From Spartobacteria bacterium (GTDB taxonomy: Bacteria; Verrucomicrobiota; Verrucomicrobiia; Chthoniobacterales; UBA10450), in contig PLCM01000017.1 of assembly GCA_003134765.1 (NCBI GenBank), positions 89,530 to 153,529 on the forward strand: a DNA stretch of 64,000 bases, read 5' to 3'. Under the pieces are notes generated by a model. That model did not search any database. It was given only the letters and a program-made list of their open reading frames with translations, and was not told the origin of the DNA. Each line of letters begins with the position of its first letter. Position 1 is the stretch's first letter. The position numbers and the translations under genes are program-made. Shown piece by piece: positions 55,976 to 63,787 of this stretch.

Positions 55976-57493
55976 CTAAAGCCGCAGGCCCTTCGGAATT
56001 AGCAGGCGATCGAGAAGATCGAAACCCCATTGCACGAGCAGGGCGAGAACGGCTGCCGGAATCGCTCCCTGCAAAATCGTCACGTGATCGTTGAGATTCA
56101 GACCGCTCAGGATCGGCTCGCCTAGACCGCCGGCGCCGATGAGCGCGGCAAGCGTCGCGGTTGCGATATTGATCACCGCGCTGGTCTTGATTCCGCCGAG
56201 GATCGAGCGCGACGCGATGGGCAGATAGATTTTCCAGAGCCGTGCCGCGGGTTCGAGCCCGAGCGCGATGGCGGATTCGCGGACCGGCTGCGCGATATCC
56301 TGCAGTCCCGTGGCGGTGTTCCGCACGATCGGCAGTAACCCGTAAAGAAATAACGCGGCGATCGCGGTGCGGACGCTGATCCCGAAAAACGGGAGCGGCA
56401 CGAGCAGCGCGAGGAGCGCAAGTGAGGGAATCGTTTGGACGGCGCCGACGAATCCGAGAATCACCTGACCGATCCAGCCGCCTCGGCTGGCCGCGATCCC
56501 CAGCGGGATGCCGATGAGAATCGAGAGCAGCAGCGAAAGCCCTGCCAGTTGGAGATGGCGCAGGGTCCACCGCCGAAGCTTGTGAGCGAATGGTTCGCCA
56601 ATGCTCGTCGCCCGGGGTGAGTTGGCGTCGCGAAAATAGAGATCAGCGGCGCGCGCGTAATCCTTCGTTCGTTCCGCTTCGGCATTGAGCTGGATCATGC
56701 GCTTTTCGTCGAGTGTTCCTTCCATCCGGCGCAAAATCGCGACGACCTCAGGCGGCAGATTGAGTCGATAAAGAAAAACGGCCTTATAACGCGGAAAAAA
56801 TTGAAGATCGTCCTCCAGCACAATCAGATCGTTTTCGCCAATTTTTGCGTCGGTCGAGTAGGCATCCTTGACGTCGATCGAGCCGTTGCGCAGCGCTTCG
56901 TAACCGAGTCCATGGTCGATTCCGACGATGTTCTGGGTCGGAAGCCGGTATTTTTCCGCGAGCGGCCCCCAGCCGTCGCGCCGATCCAGAAATTCGTGAG
57001 TAAGGCCGAGCTTCAATTCGGGGTGATTTCGCAGGTCGCTGATCGAGCGAATGGCCTTTTGTTCCGCGATCGTGCGCCGCATGACGAGCGCATAAGTGTT
57101 GTTGAAACCGAGCTCGCCCGTGATGCCGACGCCGAAACTGGCGAGCCGCTCGCGCATCTCTTCGGCGCTGAGGGAGGGCGGGGCCTTGAGAATCTCTTCG
57201 CTAATGGTGCCGGTGTATTCGGGATAAAGGCCGATTTGTTCGCCACTTAACGCCTGCCAAAGAATGATCGTGCCGCCCATGCCTTGGCGGTGCTCTGTGG
57301 CTACGCCAGCATTTTCGATGGCCCGCTTCGCGATCTCGGCGAGAACGTAACTTTCCGTAAATTTCTTGGAACCGATCAGGATGGGTTCGGAAGCAGAAAG
57401 CGAAGAGGTGGCGATCAGGAAAACAGGAAAACAGGAAAGAAATAATTTCCGAAGAAATCTTTCCTGCCTTCCTGTTTTCCTGATTCGCTTCAT
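55976..57493 (-). CDS. Fused binding protein-permease of a glycine-betaine/osmolyte ABC importer
   Basis: The 505-residue protein joins a signal peptide, an OpuAC-type substrate-binding domain (about 36-290: ILIGSKKFTESYVLAEIAKR, GLYPEYTGTISEEILKAP, GVGITGELGFNNTYAL) and a BPD-type permease (about 310-500, GVRHL-like EESAIALGLEPAARLWKIYL). In the best-known fusions (OpuABC-like) the permease comes first; here the order is reversed. The frame overlaps the ATPase stop by ATGA. The first 25 residues (KTGRQERFLRKLFLSCFPVF) are encoded by a strong hairpin (57414-57482). Confidence 0.88.
   Translation of the reverse strand: MKRIRKTGRQERFLRKLFLSCFPVFLIATSSLSASEPILIGSKKFTESYVLAEIAKRAIENAGVATEHRQGMGGTIILWQALSGEQIGLYPEYTGTISEEILKAPPSLSAEEMRERLASFGVGITGELGFNNTYALVMRRTIAEQKAIRSISDLRNHPELKLGLTHEFLDRRDGWGPLAEKYRLPTQNIVGIDHGLGYEALRNGSIDVKDAYSTDAKIGENDLIVLEDDLQFFPRYKAVFLYRLNLPPEVVAILRRMEGTLDEKRMIQLNAEAERTKDYARAADLYFRDANSPRATSIGEPFAHKLRRWTLRHLQLAGLSLLLSILIGIPLGIAASRGGWIGQVILGFVGAVQTIPSLALLALLVPLPFFGISVRTAIAALFLYGLLPIVRNTATGLQDIAQPVRESAIALGLEPAARLWKIYLPIASRSILGGIKTSAVINIATATLAALIGAGGLGEPILSGLNLNDHVTILQGAIPAAVLALLVQWGFDLLDRLLIPKGLRL
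57414..57482. repeat. Long hairpin inside the start of the fused importer gene
   Basis: CAGGAAAACAGGAAAACAGG...AAG at the left is complementary to CTTTCCTGCC...TTCCTGTTTTCCTG at the right, around the AATTATTTC centre. It covers codons for about residues 4-26, including the signal peptide. A transcript hairpin there might influence translation. Confidence 0.75.
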
Positions 57494-58233
57494 ATGAGTG
57501 CCAGCCCTCGCTGGGCGTTAATGAAATCGGTGACGAAACTACTCGCGGGCTTCATTCGAAGATCATCGACCGTCCCTCGTTGCTCGACCCGGCCTTCGTT
57601 CATGAGAACGATTTCATCACCGAGGTAGGCGGCTTCAGCCAAGTCGTGCGTGACCAGAATCGCCGTTTGCTTCAGTCGCGCGAAAATCTCCTTCAGGTCT
57701 TTTTGTAAGGCGGCACGAACCAGCGGGTCGAGCGCGCCGAGGGGTTCGTCGAGGAGAAGGAGCTCAGGCGAGAGCATGAGCGCACGCATCAGGCTGATGC
57801 GCTGCCGCTGGCCGCCCGAGAGTTCGAGAGGAAAACGGTCGAGGGCGGATTCGGGGAAGCGCGTCAGAGCGCAAAGTTCGGCGAGCCGGGTTTCCATTTT
57901 CGGGAGGGGCCATCTCAGATGGCTCGCCATGAGTAGAACGTTCTTGCGCGCCGTGAGATGGGGAAAAAGCCCGCCATCCTGAATGACGTAACCAATCCGG
58001 CGGCGGAGCTCCGGAATGTTCTCCGACGTTATTGTCGCGCCATCAAATCGAATGGAGCCTGCATCCGGGTCGAGCAGGCGGATGATGAGCCGGAGCAGCG
58101 TCGATTTGCCGCACCCGCTCGGGCCGATCAGGACGGTGGTTTTCCCGCGCGCGAAATTGAGATCGGTCGGATGGAGGGCGAGGGCAGAGCCGTAGGTTTT
58201 GCTGACGCCGGTGAGCTGAACGAGCGAGTCCAC
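57490..58233 (-). CDS. ABC transporter ATPase of the osmolyte importer (OpuCA/ProV-like)
   Basis: The 247-residue protein has Walker A GPSGCGKST (37-45), Q-loop YVIQDGGLFP, signature LSGGQRQRISL, Walker B LLLLDEPLGAL and the H-loop ILVTHDLAEA. There is no C-terminal CBS pair, unlike typical OpuAA/OpuCA, so ionic-strength sensing may be missing. The sequence YVIQDGGLFPHL matches ATPases of quaternary-amine importers. Its stop overlaps the start of the fused binding-permease gene. Together they make a two-gene compatible-solute importer. Confidence 0.9.
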   Translation of the reverse strand: MDSLVQLTGVSKTYGSALALHPTDLNFARGKTTVLIGPSGCGKSTLLRLIIRLLDPDAGSIRFDGATITSENIPELRRRIGYVIQDGGLFPHLTARKNVLLMASHLRWPLPKMETRLAELCALTRFPESALDRFPLELSGGQRQRISLMRALMLSPELLLLDEPLGALDPLVRAALQKDLKEIFARLKQTAILVTHDLAEAAYLGDEIVLMNEGRVEQRGTVDDLRMKPASSFVTDFINAQRGLALI

Positions 58234-58267
58234 GGTTTATTTTTAGCGAAGCCTGAACGCCGCGGCG

Positions 58268-58402
58268 AAGCCTTTCTGTAGCCTCCTCTTCTGTAGCCGC
58301 TTCGCTGTGCGAAGCGTAAGGGAGACGCATCGTTTCCGCTCAGGCGGCCCGCCCGGCCTTCGCCTGGCTCCGGCGTGGCAGGCAGGGCCCGCGGCTACAG
58401 AA
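58268..58402. repeat. Inverted repeat built on TGTAGCC/GGCTACAG
   Basis: Arms CTGTAGCCGCTTCGCTGTGC and GCCCGCGGCTACAGAAG flank a GC-rich centre containing GGCCCGCCCGGCCTTCGCCTGG. The element lies between the ABC ATPase and the egtD stop. It belongs to the dispersed-repeat set seen elsewhere in the window. Confidence 0.7.
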
Positions 58403-58408
58403 GACCGG

Positions 58409-59386
58409 CTACTCCGCGACCGCGAAATGGAAAATCGCGAACAACTGCTCGGGATCGGTCCAGACGCGAGCGGCTTCGCGGAAACCAGCGGAGGCGGCGA
58501 GCCGTGCGAAACCTTCCAGGGTATGTTTATAGGAGAATTCCGTGATGATCTTTTCGCCGCGGGCGAAGGCAAATTCCCGGCCGCCGACATGAACGTTTTG
58601 GTCTGCATCGCTGATGAGATGCATCTCAATCCGGCCTTCGCTTTCGTTGTAAACCGCGCGGTGTGTCCAGCGGGACAGATCGAAATCCGCGCCTAACTCG
58701 CGATTTGCCCGGGCAAGCAGATTCAGGTTGAACTCGGCCGTGACGCCGGCGCTGTCGTTGTAGGCGGCTTCCAGGACGGCGCGGCTTTTCTGCAGATCGA
58801 TGCCGATGATCAGTCCGCCGCTTTGGCCGCACAATCGGCAAACGCGTCGCAAGAAATCCGCGGCGACCGGCGGGTCGAGATTTCCGATCGTCGATCCCGG
58901 AAAAAAGACAGCGACGTGATCGGGCTTGCGCAGCGGCTTGGGGAATTGCAATTCCTGAAGATAATCCGCGCAGACCGGGAGGATTTCCAGGGCGGGCATG
59001 GCGTGGCTCAGTTCGATGGCGGAATCGATCAGGCGCTGTTTGGAGATATCGACCGGAATGTAGGCGATGGGATTCTGGAGGTGTTCGAGCAACAGCCGCG
59101 TCTTGATGCCGGCGCCGGTCCCGAAACCAATGAGCGCCGCGTTCGGTCCGATCGACTCGGCGATTTCGGGGGCGTAGCGCCGCAACAGCTTCGTCTCGGT
59201 GCGGGTGATGTAATACTCGGGCAGTTCGCAGATTTTTTGGAACAGATCAGCGCCGCGTTCATCATAAAAGAATTTGCAAGGCAGCGTCCGGGGAGTTCGG
59301 GACAGACCGGTCACAACTTCCGCCAGGAAGTCCGAGCTGACCGGCTCGAGATCGAGCACAGCCACCCTCCCGGGGACACCGCTCAT
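58409..59386 (-). CDS. egtD: L-histidine N-alpha-methyltransferase (ergothioneine biosynthesis)
   Basis: The 325-residue protein has the EgtD layout: RTLPCKFFYDERGADLFQKI, CELPEYYITRTETKLL, IGFGTGAGIKTRLLLEHL (SAM site), YIPVDIS and VFFPGSTIGNL. Histidine-binding features and the C-terminal WTDPEQLFAIFHF are present. It trimethylates histidine to hercynine using SAM. The start overlaps the egtB stop as ATGA, so both are translated together. Length is normal (about 320). Confidence 0.95.
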   Translation of the reverse strand: MSGVPGRVAVLDLEPVSSDFLAEVVTGLSRTPRTLPCKFFYDERGADLFQKICELPEYYITRTETKLLRRYAPEIAESIGPNAALIGFGTGAGIKTRLLLEHLQNPIAYIPVDISKQRLIDSAIELSHAMPALEILPVCADYLQELQFPKPLRKPDHVAVFFPGSTIGNLDPPVAADFLRRVCRLCGQSGGLIIGIDLQKSRAVLEAAYNDSAGVTAEFNLNLLARANRELGADFDLSRWTHRAVYNESEGRIEMHLISDADQNVHVGGREFAFARGEKIITEFSYKHTLEGFARLAASAGFREAARVWTDPEQLFAIFHFAVAE

Positions 59387-60741
59387 GAAAGATCGCGGGC
59401 CAGGCGAAGGCCGGTGAACTGCCAGCGTTTTTCGGGTTGAAAGAAATTCCGGTAGGTGGCGCGGATGTGATCGCGGGAAGTCGCACAGGAGCCGCCCCGC
59501 AACACCATCTGGTTACACATGAATTTGCCGTTGTACTCTCCGAGCGCGCCGGGCCCGGCGCGGTAGCCGGGGTAGGGGAGATAAGCGCTCCGCGTCCATT
59601 CCCAAACGTCGCCAAAGACTTGTTGCAAGGCGCCGCTCTTCGAACGGGCCGAGGACGCGCCGGCGCCAGTTGCCGCCAGCGGAGCCGGATGGAAGCGCTC
59701 GCCGTCGACGAAATTTCCCGCGATCGGCAAATCGGATGCGGCGCGTTCCCACTCGAATTCTGTCGGGAGGCGGGCGCCGACCCAGTTCGCATAGGCGTCG
59801 GCCTCGAAATAACTGATGTGCGTGACCGGCTCGGCATGGTTGACGGGACGAAAGCCGGAGAGGGTAAAGTTCCACCAAACGCCCTCACGCTCGATCCAAT
59901 AGAGTGGCGCGCGCCAGCGTTGCTCATTAACCGTCGTCCAGCCGAGCGAAAGCCAGGATTCAGGCCGCGAATAACCGCCCGCCTCCATAAACGCAAGGTA
60001 TTCGCCGTTCGTGACGAGGCGATTCGAAAGCGAAAAGGCAGGGACCAGGGCGCGATGGCGCGGGCCTTCATTGTCGTAGGAGAAATCGCTGCCCTCATAA
60101 CCGATCGTTACGATTGCTTCGTCGAACTCGATGAAGCGTTCCGCCGGGACCGCGCTGATTTCCGTTGCGGGCGCGGCATTGCGAAACACCGGGTAGAGCG
60201 GATTCTGCGCGAGGACATGTTTGATGTCGGTGAGGAGAAGTTCCTGATGTTGTTGTTCGTGATGCAGGCCAAGGATGAGAACCCGCTCGATCTCGGGGAG
60301 GAGGGCTTCCTCGGCATCGTTGAGTAACCGGGTCACGGACTGGTCGATCGACTCGCGGAATCGATACGTCTCCGCCACCGTCGGTCGCGAGATCAAACCC
60401 CGCAGGTCGCGACGATGCATATCGCCCGCGGCATTGTAGTAGGAATTAAAAAGGTAGGCGTATTGCGGAACCTCGGAGCGATATCGCGGCATCCAAATCT
60501 TCACCACGAAGGTCTCGAAGAACCAGCTTGCGTGGGCGAGGTGCCATTTTGTCGGACTCACGTCCGGCATTGATTGCACGACATAATCCTCCGGCTGGAG
60601 ATCGCGGCAAAGGCGTGCTGTGAAATCGCGAACGCGCCGGTAGCGCTCGATCAATTGCTCACGACGCCCACGAATCATCCCTTGGGGGCGGACGTCATGG
60701 CCGGTCGGTGCCTCGGCCACGAGGGTGTCGGGCGCCTTCAA
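59383..60741 (-). CDS. egtB: Ergothioneine-synthesis sulfoxide synthase (iron-dependent oxygenase)
   Basis: The 452-residue protein has an N-terminal DinB-like domain with iron-ligand histidines in KWHLAHASWFFET and ILGLHHEQQHQELLLTDIKH. The C-terminal FGE-sulfatase (formylglycine-generating-type) domain shows FEADAYANWVGARLPTEFEW, DVWEWTRSAYLPYPGY and LRGGSCATSRDHIRATYRNF. EgtB joins hercynine to a thiol (cysteine or gamma-glutamylcysteine) with oxygen. No egtA or egtC is visible, so the cysteine-using type is more likely. It precedes egtD in the operon. Confidence 0.93.
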   Translation of the reverse strand: MKAPDTLVAEAPTGHDVRPQGMIRGRREQLIERYRRVRDFTARLCRDLQPEDYVVQSMPDVSPTKWHLAHASWFFETFVVKIWMPRYRSEVPQYAYLFNSYYNAAGDMHRRDLRGLISRPTVAETYRFRESIDQSVTRLLNDAEEALLPEIERVLILGLHHEQQHQELLLTDIKHVLAQNPLYPVFRNAAPATEISAVPAERFIEFDEAIVTIGYEGSDFSYDNEGPRHRALVPAFSLSNRLVTNGEYLAFMEAGGYSRPESWLSLGWTTVNEQRWRAPLYWIEREGVWWNFTLSGFRPVNHAEPVTHISYFEADAYANWVGARLPTEFEWERAASDLPIAGNFVDGERFHPAPLAATGAGASSARSKSGALQQVFGDVWEWTRSAYLPYPGYRAGPGALGEYNGKFMCNQMVLRGGSCATSRDHIRATYRNFFQPEKRWQFTGLRLARDLS

Positions 60742-60747
60742 GATGGA

Positions 60748-61134
60748 TCAACCTTCCTTTTCCAGCTCTTCCCTGCGAGCCTCGACCATCTGATCGTGGG
60801 CCGCTTCCTGAATGCCATCCGCCACAAGTTGTTCACCGAGATTTTCTTCATCCTCAACCCGGGGGGCGCGGTGCCCGGCGGATGACGCCACGACGTTCCA
60901 CTCCTCGACGACTCCGGCGTTCTCATCGGTCTCTTCGGGCGCGTTTGAGGGCAGCGTGCCGAGCAATTCGCGCTTGGCCTGGTCCCAATCGGCATCAGTG
61001 AATTCATCCGGCTCGCGTTCGGCTATGAGAGCAATTTCGCGCGCGCGCTTTTCCACCGCGTCAGGCGAGGGGGCGCCGAAGCCATCGCCGTGCAAAGAAA
61101 TTTTACCGCCTGCCGCGTGAGAGTTTTCGTTCAT
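60748..61134 (-). CDS. Acidic protein with DUF2934-like motif
   Basis: The 128-residue protein is acidic and low-complexity in parts. Residues 28-58, RAREIALIAEREPDEFTDAD followed by WDQAKRELLG, match the DUF2934-like motif, a short helical element of unknown function. The remainder is rich in Glu, Ala and Asp and probably disordered. Its stop is six bases before the egtB start, so it is the first gene of the egt transcript. A role in the pathway is not evident. Confidence 0.7.
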   Translation of the reverse strand: MNENSHAAGGKISLHGDGFGAPSPDAVEKRAREIALIAEREPDEFTDADWDQAKRELLGTLPSNAPEETDENAGVVEEWNVVASSAGHRAPRVEDEENLGEQLVADGIQEAAHDQMVEARREELEKEG

Positions 61135-61229
61135 ATAAGTAAATACGAAGCAAACATGGATGGTGTCCGCATGGAATTAGTCAATATCCGGCCCGCAGGT
61201 TCGAAAGGCAAACCTGGTTTTGATCTTCG

Positions 61230-62117
61230 ATGAGTCATTTCACTGACACGCTCAACCTGTCCAACGGCTCTGCGATTGCGCTCAGCGAATACGGAGATCC
61301 GCGCGGGGCGGCGGTTTTCTTTTGTCATGGTTGGCCGAGTTCGCGGACCATGGCGGAGCTGGCGGATGAGGCGGCGCGCGATCTCGGCCTGCGCATCATC
61401 TCGCCGGATCGCCCCGGGATTCGCGCTTCGCAATTCCAGCCGAACCGGCGGCTCCTCGATTGGCCTCCACTGCTGAACGAGGTTGCCGATCTTCTGGGCA
61501 TCGGGCGTTTTCGAATTCTCGCAATTTCCGGTGGCGCGCCGTACGCCTATGCAAGCGGGTGGATGGCTCCGGAGCGTGTGGAAAAGATTGCGGTGGTCAG
61601 CGGGGCGCCGCCTCTCGATGGATTGAATGACCTCGACGGGCTGCTCCCGATCCATCGACGTCTGCTCCTCCTGCGTCAGTCCCGGCCGCGTTTGCTAAGA
61701 ACGCTGTTTCATCTGGCGCGGCCGTTCGCCGCCATGAGGATGCCGATCCGTTTCCGTCCACTACTGCTGAAGTTTCTCCAGCCCTGCGATGCCAGGGTGC
61801 TGAGCGAGTCTCGCGCCTTCGAAGTTTGCTTTGAGAGCGCACGGCAGGCGTGGCGCTCGTCCTCCCTCGGGGTGATTACCGATGCCGAAATCTATGCGAC
61901 GCCCTGGGGATTTCCGCTCGAAGAAGTGAATGTTCCGATCACTCTTTGGCACGGCACTAAGGATCGAACGTTTGCTTACCGACTGGCCAGGAACGTGGCC
62001 GGGCGTCTTCCGAACTGCCAATTCAAGCTGATCGAAGGCGCGGGCCACTATTCACTGCCGATTCGTTACGTCCGTGAAATTCTCGCGGATCTGGCAGGTG
62101 GATCGAGCCGGTCGTAA
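61230..62117 (+). CDS. Alpha/beta-hydrolase fold protein
   Basis: The 295-residue protein has the alpha/beta-hydrolase core: oxyanion part VFFCHGWPSSRTMAEL, RIISPDRPGIRASQF, the nucleophile elbow AISGGAPYAYA (Ser with a Gly-Gly after it, a variant of GxSxG), and NVPITLWHGTKDRTF near the acid residue. The histidine is in EGAGHYSLP. The lid region (about 140-205) is mostly helical. It is probably cytoplasmic. The substrate is unknown. It is divergent from the DUF2934-like gene. Confidence 0.88.
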   Translation: MSHFTDTLNLSNGSAIALSEYGDPRGAAVFFCHGWPSSRTMAELADEAARDLGLRIISPDRPGIRASQFQPNRRLLDWPPLLNEVADLLGIGRFRILAISGGAPYAYASGWMAPERVEKIAVVSGAPPLDGLNDLDGLLPIHRRLLLLRQSRPRLLRTLFHLARPFAAMRMPIRFRPLLLKFLQPCDARVLSESRAFEVCFESARQAWRSSSLGVITDAEIYATPWGFPLEEVNVPITLWHGTKDRTFAYRLARNVAGRLPNCQFKLIEGAGHYSLPIRYVREILADLAGGSSRS

Positions 62118-62188
62118 AATGTAGAGGCGCTTGTGCCAAGCGCCTGTCGTCCAAATTCAGGCGCTTGGCACAAGCGCCTCTACACTTT
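62116..62188. repeat. Inverted repeat GTAGAGGCGCTTGTGCC...GGCACAAGCGCCTCTAC
   Basis: GTAGAGGCGCTTGTGCCAAG is exactly complementary to CTTGGCACAAGCGCCTCTAC. It starts at the stop of the hydrolase gene. With its near-perfect arms and about 30-base centre it could also act as a terminator, though a U-run is lacking. Confidence 0.8.
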
Positions 62189-62226
62189 GAATTTTCGCGT
62201 GCACACGTTGCAGCCCCGGCCGAAAC

Positions 62227-63306
62227 TTGGCGGTGGAAGATTTCACCGCTGGCCTTACGCACGAGCAGTCGTCGCGACGCCAATCCTCGATCGACCCGCC
62301 CTTTGACGAACGGGTGCGCCAGCTCGTGGCGGACTGGGGCGCGGAAAAATCACCGGAACTGATCGAGGAGATGATCATCACCGCGCTCAAGATGGCTCGG
62401 GACGGGATGGGCACGGGCGACCTGAAGCTGATGAACCGGTCGCTCAAGGAAATGCGTTATGCCGCGAAGGTTTTTTCCGACTACCGGCAGTTCCGCAAGG
62501 TTTGCGTCTTTGGTTCCGCCCGCACTCCACCGAGCGAAGCGCAGTACGCCGTGGCCGAGGAGTTCGCGCGGGAGATGGTTCGGCACAACTACATGGTCAT
62601 CACCGGGGGCGGCGACGGCATCATGGGCGCGGCGCAGGCCGGGGCCGGCCGCGAGCACAGTTTTGGGCTCAACATTCGCCTCCCTTTCGAGCAGCACGCG
62701 AACGCCACGATCGAAGGGGACCGAAAGCTGATCAATTTCAATTACTTCTTCACCCGCAAACTAAACTTCGTGAAGGAAACGCACGCGTTCGCGCTTTTCC
62801 CGGGCGGTTTCGGCACCATGGACGAAGGGTTCGAAGTCCTCACCCTTATGCAAACGGGCAAGGCGCGCATCATCCCGGTCGTTTTGCTCGATCGGCCGGG
62901 CGGCACTTATTGGCAGACCTGGCTGGAATTCCTCACCGAACATCTTTTCAAATTCGGTTATGTCGGTGCGGATGATTTTCAATTGTTCAAAATCGTTCCT
63001 AACGTCAACGAAGCAGTGGCAGAAATCCTCCGCTTCTACAGCATCTACCAATCTTCCCGCTGGGTCGGGCAGGAGCTGGTCATTCGCCTCGGGCGGAAGC
63101 TTTCCGGAAAGGCGCTCACGGAATTGAATCGAGAATTTGCCGACATCGTGCGCGCTGGCGAAATCGTTCAGGGGAGTGCCCTGCGTCAGGAAAAGAACGA
63201 ACCCGACATCTGGGATCTGCCCCGGCTGATTTTCACGCCGCACCGCCGGAGCTTCGGTCGTTTCCGCCAGTTGATCGACGCGATCAACCGCGCCGATGTG
63301 GCTTAG
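62227..63306 (+). CDS. LOG-family protein (cytokinin riboside phosphohydrolase-like), long form
   Basis: The 359-residue protein starts at TTG 62227 (GTG 62233 is an alternative). The C-terminal two-thirds is the LOG/TIGR00730 fold: VCVFGSARTPPSEAQYAVAE, ITGGGDGIMGAAQAGAG, then the PGG-GT-E signature as ALFPGGFGTMDEGFEVLTLM. The N-terminal 90 residues are helical (ELIEEMIITALKMARDGMG). LOG enzymes split nucleotide 5'-monophosphates, in plants to activate cytokinins. The long form is common in bacteria and resembles PpnN-like nucleosidases. It is convergent with the ACP gene, the stops overlapping by 4 bases. Confidence 0.9.
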   Translation: MAVEDFTAGLTHEQSSRRQSSIDPPFDERVRQLVADWGAEKSPELIEEMIITALKMARDGMGTGDLKLMNRSLKEMRYAAKVFSDYRQFRKVCVFGSARTPPSEAQYAVAEEFAREMVRHNYMVITGGGDGIMGAAQAGAGREHSFGLNIRLPFEQHANATIEGDRKLINFNYFFTRKLNFVKETHAFALFPGGFGTMDEGFEVLTLMQTGKARIIPVVLLDRPGGTYWQTWLEFLTEHLFKFGYVGADDFQLFKIVPNVNEAVAEILRFYSIYQSSRWVGQELVIRLGRKLSGKALTELNREFADIVRAGEIVQGSALRQEKNEPDIWDLPRLIFTPHRRSFGRFRQLIDAINRADVA

Positions 63307-63569
63307 GCCGCAGGGCGTTTTTCCAGAATGTAATCGTGGATTGTGTTCACGGTCCGGAGCGCCTTGGCCGCGACCTCGGAGTTCGGAACACCGACGCCAA
63401 AAGTTTTTTCCATGCTCACGACCAGTTCGAGGGCGTCGATGGAATCGAGCCCAAGGCCTCCCGGACCAAAGAGCGGAAGATCATCGCCGATCTCGTCCGC
63501 CGTGGTCTGGAGCATCAGATTCTTGACCAGCATTTCCTTGATGCTTTTACGGAGATCGGTATCTGGCAT
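63303..63569 (-). CDS. Acyl carrier protein
   Basis: The 88-residue protein is an acyl carrier protein: helix I (LRKSIKEMLVKNLML), the phosphopantetheine site GLGLDSIDALEL (Ser43), helix III (VSMEKTFGVGVPNSE), and the end VNTIHDYILEK. Members carry acyl or aminoacyl groups on the serine arm. The chromosomal acpP usually sits beside fabD/fabF; no such gene is next to it here, so this is probably a secondary carrier, for example for a polyketide or lipid A pathway. Sequence differs from classic AcpP near GPGGLGLDSID. Confidence 0.9.
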   Translation of the reverse strand: MPDTDLRKSIKEMLVKNLMLQTTADEIGDDLPLFGPGGLGLDSIDALELVVSMEKTFGVGVPNSEVAAKALRTVNTIHDYILEKRPAA

Positions 63570-63658
63570 GGCGGGCGTGTAAATGAACGCGTTCAGATTG
63601 GGGGCGAACGCGAGCCGCGACTGTGTCGCAATGTGCGGACGGCGTCAAATCATTGGAT

Positions 63659-63786
63659 TGGGGAGCGCACGCGCCTCGCGTGCCGGCGATGGTGCCCTCG
63701 CCATCGCGAACTTTCCCCCCCGGGGAAGAGAAGATTGTTTCGGCGAGGGCGCCGAAACCAGCACGCGAGGCGCGTGCGCTCCCCAG
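63659..63786. repeat. Inverted repeat GGGGAGCGCACGCGCCTCGC...GCGAGGCGCGTGCGCTCCCC
   Basis: GGGGAGCGCACGCGCCTCGC at the left pairs with GCGAGGCGCGTGCGCTCCCC at the right, perfectly. The centre contains CGGCGATGGTGCCCTCGCC and GGCGAGGGCGCCGAAACC, a second paired set. It lies between the ACP and tatA-like genes. Confidence 0.9.
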
Positions 63787-63787
63787 A

